Assembly: GCA_018366495.1 (NCBI GenBank)
Contig: JAGZHZ010000004.1
Span: forward strand, 62,001 to 126,000
DNA length: 64,000 nucleotides
Source: Clostridiales bacterium
Lineage (GTDB): Bacteria > Bacillota > Clostridia > Lachnospirales > Lachnospiraceae
Direction of reading: 5' to 3'
Position 1 is the first letter of the stretch; each line of letters begins with the position of its first letter. A model generated the notes under the pieces. That model made no database searches, had not been told where the DNA came from, and saw only the letters and a program-made list of their open reading frames with translations. A program made the position numbers and the translations under genes. Shown one piece after another: positions 27,701 to 35,479 of the stretch.

Positions 27701-30362
27701 ATCGCCGAACGGGGAAGAACCGATTTTGTTTGGATATGCCCGCAATATAGATCTTCAGAAAAAAAGAGAGCTTGCCCTCCGAAAAAAAGTGGAGATTGAC
27801 GAGGTGAGCGGATTCTACAGTCATGCGACAGCGAAGCTTCTGGTTCAAAATATATTGAAAAATGAGAAAGAAAATAAAGGGATCAGCGCTCTTATGCTGT
27901 TGGATGTGGACAACTTTAATAAAGTAAACCGCACGGGAGGCTATCTGGCGGGAAATACGATTTTAAGGCAGATGAGCCAGGAGATCAGAAGCAGAATACC
28001 GGCATCATGCATATCAGCGCGCCACAATGGAGACGTTTTCTCTGTCTTTTTCTATAACATGAAATCAGACCAGGAGATCTATCGCCTGGCTATGGAAATC
28101 AGATCTGCTCTGTGCCGTCGATATACCGTAAAGCAGTATGAGATTAATCTGACGGTATCTGCCGGGATGGTTTACCATTTCGCAGATGATATGACGTATG
28201 ACCAGATGTATCAGTGCGCGCTCCATTCACTCGACACCGCAAAACGGAATGGAAAAAATATGATGCTTTTTTACAGAGAAATCGAAAATCTGGACTCTGG
28301 AATAGAGATTGAATTTATGGTGGAGATGAAAGAATATAACATTATCTACATGAATGTGACAGGACAGATTGCTTTAGGCATGAAGGGAACAATGAGGACG
28401 GACTTAAAGTGTTATGAGCTGCTCTATAATCGAAAAAAGCCGTGTCCATTCTGCAATGCGAGAGTTCATTTTGAAAAAGCATGCGCGTGGGAATGTTTTA
28501 TTCCACGATTCAATAAATTGATGTATGTGCAGGAGAGACTTGCCCTGAAAGAGGGAGAGATCGTGAGAGAAATCCGTCTGCGTGAAAGGCTATTTGAAGA
28601 GAGCCGTGAAAGTCTGGATACAAATCTGTATACATTTATGGAAGAGTGTTACAATAACATCGAAAAAGGAGGAGACTTACAGTCTGTTCTTCGATCGTGC
28701 ATTGCTTACGTTGGGAAATTTTATCATGCCCAGCGCGTTCTCTTTTTCACAAAAGGAGAAGAGGAGGATGAGCTGGAAGAGATGATGATCTGGGGAATGG
28801 ACAGCTTTTGCACGGTGGATAGTCAGGAGAAAAAGCGAGAAAATGGATGGCTGGAAAAAGTGTTGGAACTGGCGCTGCCAGAAAACAGTATTTTAATTGA
28901 TACGGAGGAAAGCCTGGGGTATTTGCAGATTCAGAATTATTACGGGAAGGGAAACGTTCCAGGCGTTGTCCTTTTGATAAAGATTCTGAAACAGGAAAGA
29001 CTGACGGGCTGTCTTGTGCTTGAGAATGTATGCTGTAATAAAAATACGACGAAAACGCTGGAAGCAGTTGCAGCAATTATCCGCCACATACAAAGTGTCT
29101 TTGAACTGAAGAAAAATTATGAAAATGCTGTCTGTCGTGACCAGAAGACAGGACTTTTCAATTATAATTATTTCAGACAGAAGAAAGAGAACATAGATGC
29201 AGATGTGTGTTCCGCTCTGGGAATGGTCGGCGTTCACATTGTAGATCTGAAGAGATACAATCAAAAATACGGAGTTCGGCGCGGAGATGAACTTGTGATT
29301 TTTGCGGCGGAACAGATGGCAAAAATTTTTGGAAAGAATTCATGTTATCGGATCAGCGGAGCATCTTTTTTAGGAATATGTCCTGATATGACATATGAAA
29401 ATTTCCTGCATCGCTGTGAACGTCTGGAGAAAGAGATCAAGAGGCTGTATCCGAAATGGATTGTCATCCAGAAAGTATGGGAACAGCACACGATATCTGT
29501 AGAGCGGCTGCAGCGGCAAATAGAGGAAAAGATGATGGTTGCTGTCAACAAGAAGCGAAATCAGGATTACAGCAGTAATGATAAGACGATGCTGGAGCTT
29601 GCAAAAGGGCTGAAAGATTCGATTGGAAATGGAAGGTTCTGTACGTTTCTGCAGCCGAAAGCCACAGCAGGAACAAATGAGATCTGCGGTGCGGAAGCGC
29701 TGGTTCGATACGAGCATAAAGAAAAAGGAATCATATCTCCAGGACATTTTCTGCCTGGAATTGAAAGAGCCGGGCTGATCCGGCATGTAGATCTGTTTGT
29801 GCTGGAAGATGTGTGCCGGATGATCAGGAAGTGGATGGATGCGGGATGGAAACCATTTCCGATTTCATTGAATTTTTCCAGAACGACGATCTTGGAACCG
29901 GGGATTTTAGCGGAGACAAACTGCATCACAGAACGTTTCGATATTCCAAAAGAATTGATTGAAATCGAAGTGACGGAGACGATCAGTTCCATTGACAATG
30001 CCAGTCTGCAGGATATTGTAAATCAGTTTATCACAGAAGGATATAAGATTGCATTGGACGATTTTGGAACAGAGTACAGTAATATCTATGTTTTGTATTC
30101 TTTAAATCTGACTTCATTAAAATTAGACAGACGGATTGTGAGCGATATTTATCATGACAGCAAAGCCAGAATGGTTGTGGAAAATATCATTGATCTTTGT
30201 AAAAAACTGGATATCATCTGTGTCGCAGAAGGAGTAGAGACAGAAGAACAGCTGGATGTACTTAAAAGCATGAACTGTGATACCATTCAGGGATATTATT
30301 TAAATAAACCATTGCCGGAACGTGATTTTGAGGCGCATTATATCAAATGTACGATCCTTTGA
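24744..30362 (+). CDS. Giant multi-PAS, triple-GGDEF, EAL cyclic-di-GMP protein
   Basis: 1872-residue protein without signal peptide or membrane segments. Order: PAS-like domain with CEFC (about 64-67); GGDEF-1 with intact RLSGDEF (about 204-208); several PAS domains (about 300-1030; PDD/YPDDQK and GYTKEQM segments are typical); GGDEF-2 with degenerate HNGDVF (about 1094-1099); PAS-like domain with CPFC (about 1234-1237); GAF-like domain (about 1290-1450); GGDEF-3 with degenerate ISGASF (about 1538); C-terminal EAL (about 1630-1865). The EAL domain keeps EALVR (Glu about 1651), LNFSR, EVTE, ALDDFG, LKLDR and AEGVETEEQ, so phosphodiesterase activity is expected. GGDEF-1 may synthesise c-di-GMP. 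GAGGAG lies 10 bp before ATG 24744; TTG 24738 is an alternative. Redox, ligand or metal sensing by the cysteine PAS domains is inferred. Confidence 0.9.
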   Translation: MEYMFDSDFYQKVLNQTHINIYITDIETDEIVYTNDYMKKTFQLDDKKEKICWKVLQKGKTKRCEFCKIDQLVKSRDKKIYVWEQKNAVTGRTYINYDSVESWNGRIYHIQNSIDITDKIQLSKEVSIDELTGVWSRNAGKRRLDEILRQMGKDDKFTVALYDINGLKWVNDTYGHLEGDRLLQFVAQNIKKELEKGDFIFRLSGDEFIVVFVGKTVAQADSWMKKMLDLLEERSIANGISYGVAFSYGFASIYAGGNLSVSDVLSIADTQMYIQKRNYHIMKGKKRFLEQKTRMISIPPFQYNKDYLFEALSESIDGYMFVGNLKTGEFMYSYKMVVDFGLPGQVVPNAAAFWGERIHPDDEMMFTRSNQEIADGRAERHTIAYRAKNADGVWVYLLCKGKMIRNEWGEPDLFAGVIQNLNRENKLEERGASLTLSKKSDLELFINSMIYTEYYSGKRKVIEKKEKAAQSDRNKAFYFAEEMEEEKKVDIKEKLLDFLNQNIPGGILAVYDEPGFPLFCLDHAILEHTQYNTFEEFYETTGGNFGSLIYPDDQKMVAEEIAGQLQTKEIYEIRYRILCNGGSVIWVYEKGKYITADDGRRMILSFFVEISHEVQDEQELRFIKKNSMDGIFKASITESFPLIYANEEYYKIHGYTKEQMADERNNLVMMLVHEPDRKDLEKQIEEWIQHKEHEIMLEYRIKKRDGMIAWVHVDAEITALPDGSFAMIGMVTDITKRRELEECLRRTEQLFSIAKKHTRLNLWEFDVKNSRVIQTNDSQEIHGYGKVVENVPESLIEGGYVHLDSISAVRRMYKRVREGEKEVSAVVRVRVNGSKDKYWWEKITYTSTQSENGRTIWAIGASEDVTAQKEAEIGAFKEEMMREMLEEDLLFSFRINIRRNYLEEAWECSKQKMKEELHDLGYHEIFKKIKETIANEDDCKRFQAYYTLDKIYEYAQTMYPIPDFEFRQKQKDGMILWVMLNMRIMRSPNGEEPILFGYARNIDLQKKRELALRKKVEIDEVSGFYSHATAKLLVQNILKNEKENKGISALMLLDVDNFNKVNRTGGYLAGNTILRQMSQEIRSRIPASCISARHNGDVFSVFFYNMKSDQEIYRLAMEIRSALCRRYTVKQYEINLTVSAGMVYHFADDMTYDQMYQCALHSLDTAKRNGKNMMLFYREIENLDSGIEIEFMVEMKEYNIIYMNVTGQIALGMKGTMRTDLKCYELLYNRKKPCPFCNARVHFEKACAWECFIPRFNKLMYVQERLALKEGEIVREIRLRERLFEESRESLDTNLYTFMEECYNNIEKGGDLQSVLRSCIAYVGKFYHAQRVLFFTKGEEEDELEEMMIWGMDSFCTVDSQEKKRENGWLEKVLELALPENSILIDTEESLGYLQIQNYYGKGNVPGVVLLIKILKQERLTGCLVLENVCCNKNTTKTLEAVAAIIRHIQSVFELKKNYENAVCRDQKTGLFNYNYFRQKKENIDADVCSALGMVGVHIVDLKRYNQKYGVRRGDELVIFAAEQMAKIFGKNSCYRISGASFLGICPDMTYENFLHRCERLEKEIKRLYPKWIVIQKVWEQHTISVERLQRQIEEKMMVAVNKKRNQDYSSNDKTMLELAKGLKDSIGNGRFCTFLQPKATAGTNEICGAEALVRYEHKEKGIISPGHFLPGIERAGLIRHVDLFVLEDVCRMIRKWMDAGWKPFPISLNFSRTTILEPGILAETNCITERFDIPKELIEIEVTETISSIDNASLQDIVNQFITEGYKIALDDFGTEYSNIYVLYSLNLTSLKLDRRIVSDIYHDSKARMVVENIIDLCKKLDIICVAEGVETEEQLDVLKSMNCDTIQGYYLNKPLPERDFEAHYIKCTIL

Positions 30363-30391
30363 TTGACAAATAAAACGGAAAAAGATAGAAT
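30363..30391 (+). promoter_or_regulatory. Promoter of the B12 uptake operon
   Basis: TTGACA (30363-30368), 17-bp spacer, TAGAAT (30386-30391). It begins directly after the stop codon of the GGDEF/EAL gene, so transcription should start near 30398. Confidence 0.8.
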
Positions 30392-30397
30392 AAATAT

Positions 30398-30600
30398 AGA
30401 ATTTAAATTTTGCGATAAAATGGGAAACAGGTGCAAATCCTGTGCGGTGCCGCCGCTGTAAATGGAGAATACTTTTCAAAAACCACTGGCGAAAGCTGGG
30501 AAGGGGAAAAGTGTGGTGATCCATGAGCCAGAAGACCGGATTGTGAAATGGGAAATGCGATTGATGCGGGTCACGTCAATACATTTGCAGGCTTGCTGTA
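30398..30600 (+). ncRNA. Cobalamin riboswitch
   Basis: Leader with the conserved cobalamin-aptamer segments in order: TGGGAAACAGGTGCAAATCC (30421-30440), TGCCGCCGCTGTAA (about 30448-30461), CCACTGGCGAAAGCTGGGAAGG (B12 box region, about 30482-30504) and GAGCCAGAAGACC (about 30524-30537). It precedes a B12-type ABC importer. Ligand binding should favour the terminator at 30632. The ends are approximate. Confidence 0.93.
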
Positions 30601-30631
30601 GATAAGACTATGGGAGGCTTTTTCCGTATAC

Positions 30632-30679
30632 AACAGGAAATGGCAAAACTTTAAATTCGCTGTTTCCTGTTCTTTTTTT
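30632..30679 (+). terminator. Riboswitch expression-platform terminator
   Basis: Stem AACAGGAAA(TGGC) with (GCTG)TTTCCTGTT (30659-30671) followed by CTTTTTTT, between the aptamer and the first gene. Premature termination when cobalamin is bound is the usual mode. Confidence 0.85.
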
Positions 30680-30757
30680 GAATATATGGATCGTGAAATA
30701 ACTATATTCGCAAAAAAGCAGGAAAAGGGCAGACAGGTAAATTGAAAGGAGAGAAAA

Positions 30758-31741
30758 ATGATGAAAAAACACATCAAAACATGTCTTGCACTGATTGCAG
30801 CAGGCAGTATGCTTCTTGCTGCAAACGTATCTGCACAGGAGGGGTCTCAGGGAGATTTGACATTTCCATTTACAATCGTCACAAAGAATGAGGAAGAAGT
30901 GACATTCGATCATGTACCTGAGAGAGTGCTGAGTACGAACCCAAATACGGGAGAACAGCTGATGGCTCTGGGACTTGGAGATAAAATTATTGCAACGTGC
31001 TACAATAATGCCCAGGTTTCTGAGGAATACAGAGCAGAGTATGAGTCAAAGCCTGTGATTGCTGAGAAATATCCAAGCCTTGAAGTCGTTTTGGACCTGA
31101 ATCCGGATTTTATTTATGGAAGAAGTTCTGCTTTTGGGGATTCCGACAGTAACATTGCTACCCACACGGAGCTTCAGAATTATGGCATTATGTCCCTTTC
31201 TTCAATAGAGGGATATAAACTGGGATGTGATCTGGAAGATGTATATCAGGATTTTTACAATCTTGGACAGATTTTTCAGGTACAGGACCGCGCCGAAGAG
31301 ATTGTGAGCGGAATGAAAGAGAAAGTGGCGGCGGTAGAAGAGAAAGTAAAGGTTCACTATGATGATCCGATTCGTGTCTTTAATTTTGACATGGAGATGG
31401 ACGGAGGGGCATATACACCTGGAAATAATTTCACATCAAAATTAATCCGCCATGCAGGAGGCGTCAACATCTTTGAAGATCTGGAAAAGACATGGAACAC
31501 GGTAAGCTGGGAAGAAGTTGTTGCAAGAGATCCGGAAATTATTATCATTAATGATTACGGCGATACAACAGCGGATGAAAAAGTAGAATTTTTGAAAAAC
31601 AATGAGGCGCTGGCAGACGTGACAGCAATCAAAGAAGACCGCTTTATCATCATCACACTGCCGGAGGTGTTCGCAAGCACACGCGTGGCTGACACAGTTG
31701 AGAAATTTGCAGAGGGATTCTATCCAGAATTATTTGAATAG
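30758..31741 (+). CDS. Cobalamin ABC transporter substrate-binding protein (BtuF-like)
   Basis: 327-residue extracytoplasmic binding protein of the vitamin B12/ferric-siderophore class (helical-backbone type). Typical segments are VLSTNPNTGEQLMALGLGDKI, PDFIYG and ARDPEIIIINDYG. The riboswitch upstream makes cobalamin or a related corrinoid the likely ligand. The N-terminus is an ordinary signal peptide (cut near ANVSA, about residue 26). No lipobox cysteine follows it, which is unusual for a Gram-positive binding protein, so its anchoring is unclear. AAAGGAG lies before the first of two ATG codons at 30758. The permease gene follows 14 bp downstream. Confidence 0.88.
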   Translation: MMKKHIKTCLALIAAGSMLLAANVSAQEGSQGDLTFPFTIVTKNEEEVTFDHVPERVLSTNPNTGEQLMALGLGDKIIATCYNNAQVSEEYRAEYESKPVIAEKYPSLEVVLDLNPDFIYGRSSAFGDSDSNIATHTELQNYGIMSLSSIEGYKLGCDLEDVYQDFYNLGQIFQVQDRAEEIVSGMKEKVAAVEEKVKVHYDDPIRVFNFDMEMDGGAYTPGNNFTSKLIRHAGGVNIFEDLEKTWNTVSWEEVVARDPEIIIINDYGDTTADEKVEFLKNNEALADVTAIKEDRFIIITLPEVFASTRVADTVEKFAEGFYPELFE

Positions 31742-31755
31742 AAATTTGAATAAAA

Positions 31756-32817
31756 ATGAAGAAATTTTGTAATTTTGTAAAAACCCATATGGTATTTTCA
31801 TGCGTCGTTCTTTTTATCGTACTGCTCCTGTCTGTTGTATTATGTATCGGAATCGGACCAGTCAGTATTCCGTTTGAGACGGTATGGAGAGTGATGTTTT
31901 ATAAGATGTTTGGAATCGGTGACATCTCGGATATCTCAAACAGCACACAAAATATTGTCTGGTTTTTGAGAACGCCAAGAGTGCTTCTCGGTGTTCTGGT
32001 CGGTATCAGTCTCAGTGTTTCAGGAGTGGCAATGCAGGCTTTTACAAAGAATCCGCTGGCAAGCCCGTATGTTCTGGGAATTTCTTCCGGAGCATCGTGC
32101 GGAGCGGTGCTGGCGATGGCGACCGGGGCATTGTCATTTTTAGGAGAGTATGCGACATCTCTCGGCGCATTTTGCGGAGCGATGGTTTCGATTTTAATTG
32201 TATATTACCTGGCAAAGACAGGGCGTGATATTGCACCGATTAAACTGGTGCTTGTCGGAACGGCTGTCTCTGCGATGTTTACTGCTTTTTCAAACTTTAT
32301 TGTTTACAAGACGCCGGACGATTCTAAAGTTCGGGAGGTGACATTCTGGATGCTCGGCAGTGTGGCAGGAGCGGAATGGAAAGACTTGATACCGCTTGCG
32401 CTGATTTTTATACCTGGAATTATAGTTCTGTATGCAGCGGCAAATTCTATGAATGCGCTGATGATGGGAGAGAGCAGCGCAGTCACATTGGGAATCAATG
32501 TAAATCTTGTACGCAAACTGAATGTATTCGTAGCTGCGCTGATGACAGGCGTCTCTGTCGCTGTTGCAGGTTCTATAGGATTTGTAGGATTGGTAATTCC
32601 GCACATTGTCAGAGCTATTGTCGGAGCAGATCATAAGAGGGTGATTCCGCTTTCTGTGCTGACAGGAGGAATTTACCTGATCTGGGTCGATGTGGGGGCG
32701 CGTATGTTTGATGCGCCGGGAGAGATTCCAATCGGAATTATTACCTCCATCATAGGAGCACCGTTCTTCTTATGGATGATTAAAGTGCGGCGATACTCCT
32801 TCGGAAGCAAATCTTAG
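31756..32817 (+). CDS. Cobalamin ABC transporter permease (BtuC/FecCD family)
   Basis: 353-residue FecCD-family permease with about ten membrane segments. Family signatures: RTPRVLLGVLVGISLSVSG, NPLASPYVLGISSGAS, GSIGFVGLVIPHIVRAIVG and the C-terminal PGEIPIGIITSIIGAPFF. It forms the membrane channel for B12 uptake together with 30758 and 32829. There is no strong ribosome site before the ATG (AAATTTGAATAAAA), which suggests translational coupling to the binding-protein gene 14 bp upstream. The next gene follows after 11 bp. Confidence 0.92.
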   Translation: MKKFCNFVKTHMVFSCVVLFIVLLLSVVLCIGIGPVSIPFETVWRVMFYKMFGIGDISDISNSTQNIVWFLRTPRVLLGVLVGISLSVSGVAMQAFTKNPLASPYVLGISSGASCGAVLAMATGALSFLGEYATSLGAFCGAMVSILIVYYLAKTGRDIAPIKLVLVGTAVSAMFTAFSNFIVYKTPDDSKVREVTFWMLGSVAGAEWKDLIPLALIFIPGIIVLYAAANSMNALMMGESSAVTLGINVNLVRKLNVFVAALMTGVSVAVAGSIGFVGLVIPHIVRAIVGADHKRVIPLSVLTGGIYLIWVDVGARMFDAPGEIPIGIITSIIGAPFFLWMIKVRRYSFGSKS

Positions 32818-32828
32818 GAGGAAAAAAG

Positions 32829-33578
32829 ATGCTAAATGTAAAAAATCTGACATACAAGGTGCGCCATAAGACGTTAATACAGGATATTTCTCTTGATGTA
32901 AATGACGGAGAGTTTGTCGGAGTGATCGGCCCAAACGGAAGCGGAAAATCGACGCTGCTGAAAAATATCTATAAAATGCTGACGCCGGACTCCGGGGAGA
33001 TTCTTCTGGACGGAGAATCGATGATCCATATGAGCAATCGGCAGATGGCGCAGAAAATTGCTGTGGTGTCACAGGAAAATAATGCAAACTTTGATTTTAC
33101 AGTGGCAGAGGTTGTGCAGATGGGACGGTATCCAAGAAAGAAGCTGATGGAAGGCGCAAACGATCAGGACAGGATCATTGTAAAAGAATCGCTTGAAATG
33201 GTAGGAATGGAGACATTTCACGACCGCAGTTTTTTAAGCCTGTCCGGGGGAGAAAAACAGAGAGTTTTGATTGCACGGGCGCTGGCGCAGCAGACAGAAA
33301 TGATTATTCTGGACGAGCCGACGAATCATCTCGACATTGGAAGCCAGATGAAAACGCTGCAGCTTTTGAAGAATTCCAAAAAGACAGTGCTGACAGCGCT
33401 GCATGATTTGTCTTTTGCCGCAAAATTTTGCGACAGAGTATATGCTCTGTGTGAAGGGCACGTTTACAATTTTGGAAAGCCGATGGAAGTAATCCAAAAA
33501 GAGATGATAAAAAAGCTGTATGGTGTGGACGCAGAATTATTTGAGCGTAAGGGGAAACTATATATTGATTATATATAA
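32829..33578 (+). CDS. Cobalamin ABC transporter ATP-binding protein (BtuD-like)
   Basis: 249-residue ABC ATPase of the iron/B12 class: Walker A GPNGSGKST, signature LSGGEKQR, Walker B MIILDEPTNHLD, H-loop in ALHDLSFA. GGAGG lies 7 bp before the ATG. It completes the riboswitch-controlled importer and is followed by a terminator. Confidence 0.93.
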   Translation: MLNVKNLTYKVRHKTLIQDISLDVNDGEFVGVIGPNGSGKSTLLKNIYKMLTPDSGEILLDGESMIHMSNRQMAQKIAVVSQENNANFDFTVAEVVQMGRYPRKKLMEGANDQDRIIVKESLEMVGMETFHDRSFLSLSGGEKQRVLIARALAQQTEMIILDEPTNHLDIGSQMKTLQLLKNSKKTVLTALHDLSFAAKFCDRVYALCEGHVYNFGKPMEVIQKEMIKKLYGVDAELFERKGKLYIDYI

Positions 33579-33600
33579 ATAGAAAAGGACAGATAAAAAG

Positions 33601-33660
33601 AGGAGCATTGTACAGCGGCCAGATCGTTTGATCTTTGACTGCGAGGCAATGCTCCTTTTT
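33601..33660 (+). terminator. Terminator after the B12 operon
   Basis: Stem AGGAGCATTG (33601-33610) with CAATGCTCCT (33647-33656) and TTTTT after it. The loop holds a small inner hairpin (AGATC-GTTT-GATCT). The A-rich 5' flank could also serve the minus-strand permease gene. Confidence 0.85.
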
Positions 33661-33680
33661 GAAACTATTTAAGAAAGACG

Positions 33681-34994
33681 CTAATCGCGGTCGTTTGTCA
33701 GTTTCAATTTATCAAAAATATAAAACAGAAGGGAGAGAATCATTCCCACGATGCAGGCGAGCACCATTCCTTTCAGCTCTACGTCTCCCAGTGTGATGGC
33801 TGCACCTGAAAGACCTGTGACAAACACAACTGAGGTCAGCGTCAGGTTTCGGCTCTTGCTGTAATCCACTTTTGCATCTACCATAATTCGGATACCGGAT
33901 GTTCCGATCATACCGTAGAGCAGAAAGGAGATTCCTCCAATGACAGGTCCTGGAATGGTATTGATTAAAGCAGACATAGGACCGATAAAAGAGCATAAAA
34001 TAGAAAGTATGGCTGCACCTGCGATGACGCGGACAGAATAAACTTTTGTCATTGCCATGACGCCAATGTTTTCGCCATATGTCGTAGTTGGGACGGAGCC
34101 CACCAGCCCGGAGAGCATCGTGGAAAAGTTATCTGCGAACAGAGAACGATGCAGTCCCGGATCTTTTAAAAGATCACGTCCGACAATTTTGCTGGTGACA
34201 ACCTGATGTCCGATATGTTCTGAGGCAATCACGAGGATGACGGGCAGAATAATCAAAATGGCGTCAAGCTGGAAGTGCGGAAGCTGAAATTCAGGAATGG
34301 AAAACAGTGGTGAGGAAAGAGCTTCACGGATTGTATCCATACTGATGACATCCAGAAATATGGCTGACACATATCCGGCGATGATGGCAACCAGAACCGG
34401 TATGACAGACAAAAATTTTTTGAAAAGTACATTTCCAAAGACTGCGACACAAAGGGTAATCAAAAAGACAAGAAAAGCATTCATTGCCACAGGAGTTACC
34501 GTCTGGCTGTACAGCCCAGTCGCCTTATCGAGCGTGTAGGAAGTTGTCTTTAAGATTCCGGCTGTGGATGCGGCGCTTCCAGCCAGCTCCAGTCCGATCA
34601 GAGCGACAACAGGTCCCATTGCCGCAGGCGGCAGAACGATATCAATCCATTTTGTGCCGAATTTATAGATGATAAAAGCAAGAATACACCCGCACAGACC
34701 GACAACGACAAAACCGCCCAGCGCATAAGAGTATCCCCATTTTGCGATGACGATTCCAGCCGGAGCAAGAAATGCAAAACTGGACCCCAGATAAGCAGGG
34801 GCTTTTCCTTTTGTGATCAGAATAAACAACAGCGTTCCCACACCATTCGTAAAAAGAACGATTGCCGGGTTGATTCCGAAAATAAAAGGAACAAGAACAG
34901 AGGCGCCGAACATCGCAAACATATGCTGGATACTGAGCGGCACCAAGAGACGAAACGGGACTTTGTCCTCAACTTGAATAATTTTTTTCTCCAT
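33681..34994 (-). CDS. Uracil/xanthine permease family transporter (NCS2, UraA-like)
   Basis: 437-residue nucleobase:cation symporter of the NCS2 family with about 12-14 membrane segments. Family marks: LSIQHMFAMFGASVLVP at the start, YLGSSFAFLAP, the SEHIGHQVVTSKIVGRDL segment, and PTTTYGENIGVMAMTKVYS. The last two match the UraA uracil branch rather than xanthine carriers. AAAGGAGG precedes the ATG. A TATAAT -10 lies at 35023-35018, giving a leader of only about 20 bases, so no PyrR or purine/pyrimidine attenuator fits between promoter and gene. Confidence 0.9.
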   Translation of the reverse strand: MEKKIIQVEDKVPFRLLVPLSIQHMFAMFGASVLVPFIFGINPAIVLFTNGVGTLLFILITKGKAPAYLGSSFAFLAPAGIVIAKWGYSYALGGFVVVGLCGCILAFIIYKFGTKWIDIVLPPAAMGPVVALIGLELAGSAASTAGILKTTSYTLDKATGLYSQTVTPVAMNAFLVFLITLCVAVFGNVLFKKFLSVIPVLVAIIAGYVSAIFLDVISMDTIREALSSPLFSIPEFQLPHFQLDAILIILPVILVIASEHIGHQVVTSKIVGRDLLKDPGLHRSLFADNFSTMLSGLVGSVPTTTYGENIGVMAMTKVYSVRVIAGAAILSILCSFIGPMSALINTIPGPVIGGISFLLYGMIGTSGIRIMVDAKVDYSKSRNLTLTSVVFVTGLSGAAITLGDVELKGMVLACIVGMILSLLFYIFDKLKLTNDRD

Positions 34995-35017
34995 GAAAAA
35001 TCCTCCTTTATTAGTGT

Positions 35018-35023
35018 ATTATA
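35018..35023 (-). promoter_or_regulatory. -10 element of the uracil permease gene
   Basis: TATAAT on the minus strand, 24-29 bp before the ATG. A clear -35 is not visible. Confidence 0.45.
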
Positions 35024-35185
35024 ATACTACCATAGCTTTCGGAAAGAAAAAAGGAAATTGCAAAGAAAAATGATGAAAAAATTAACAAATTTCCATAGAT
35101 TTTTTTGCGAAAAATTAATAAGATAGAGGGGAGAACATGGATCAGAATCCATTATAAAAAAATAGAACAGGAAAGGAAGTGTCAT

Positions 35186-35425
35186 ATGAAAACACTGGGT
35201 ATTATGTTTGAACAGGCACAGGATATTGTGAATTTTGTGGATGCCATCAACCGGTTTGACTGTCCGATTGATTTAAAAACAGAAGACTGTCTTGTGGATG
35301 CCAAATCCATTATCAGCGCATTCGCTTTATCTTCAACTCCCAATATTGAGATGCAGATTCATTCAGAAGACTATGAAGATATTATTGACAGTGTCAAGCC
35401 ATTTGTGAAAATTTATGAAGAATAA
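35186..35425 (+). CDS. HPr-like protein resembling Crh (no phospho-His)
   Basis: 79-residue protein that aligns along its length with HPr/Crh of the PTS. FVDAINRF (17-24) matches helix 1 and CLVDAKSIISAFAL (35-48) matches the regulatory-serine region (VNAKSIMGLMSL), with Ser41 at the Ser46 position. Where HPr has the active His15, this protein has Gln10 (EQAQDI), as in Bacillus Crh. It therefore cannot act as a sugar phosphocarrier but could be a target of HPr kinase and a CcpA partner. A longer frame exists upstream; ATG 35186 is chosen because GGAAAGGAAG precedes it. The gene stands alone. Confidence 0.65.
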   Translation: MKTLGIMFEQAQDIVNFVDAINRFDCPIDLKTEDCLVDAKSIISAFALSSTPNIEMQIHSEDYEDIIDSVKPFVKIYEE

Positions 35426-35438
35426 AAGAAAGACATAA

Positions 35439-35477
35439 AACTGCCCTGTTTCCATCTGAAATGACAGGGCAGTTTCC
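35439..35477. terminator. Bidirectional terminator between convergent genes
   Basis: Stem AACTGCCCTGT (35439-35449) with ACAGGGCAGTT (35464-35474), A-rich on the left and T-rich on the right. It serves the HPr-like gene and the convergent ArsR-family gene. Confidence 0.85.
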
Positions 35478-35479
35478 AA

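Noticed and set aside
34995..35020. PyrR or purine-type attenuator before the uracil permease
   Set aside because: The -10 leaves only about 20 bases of leader, too short for such an element.
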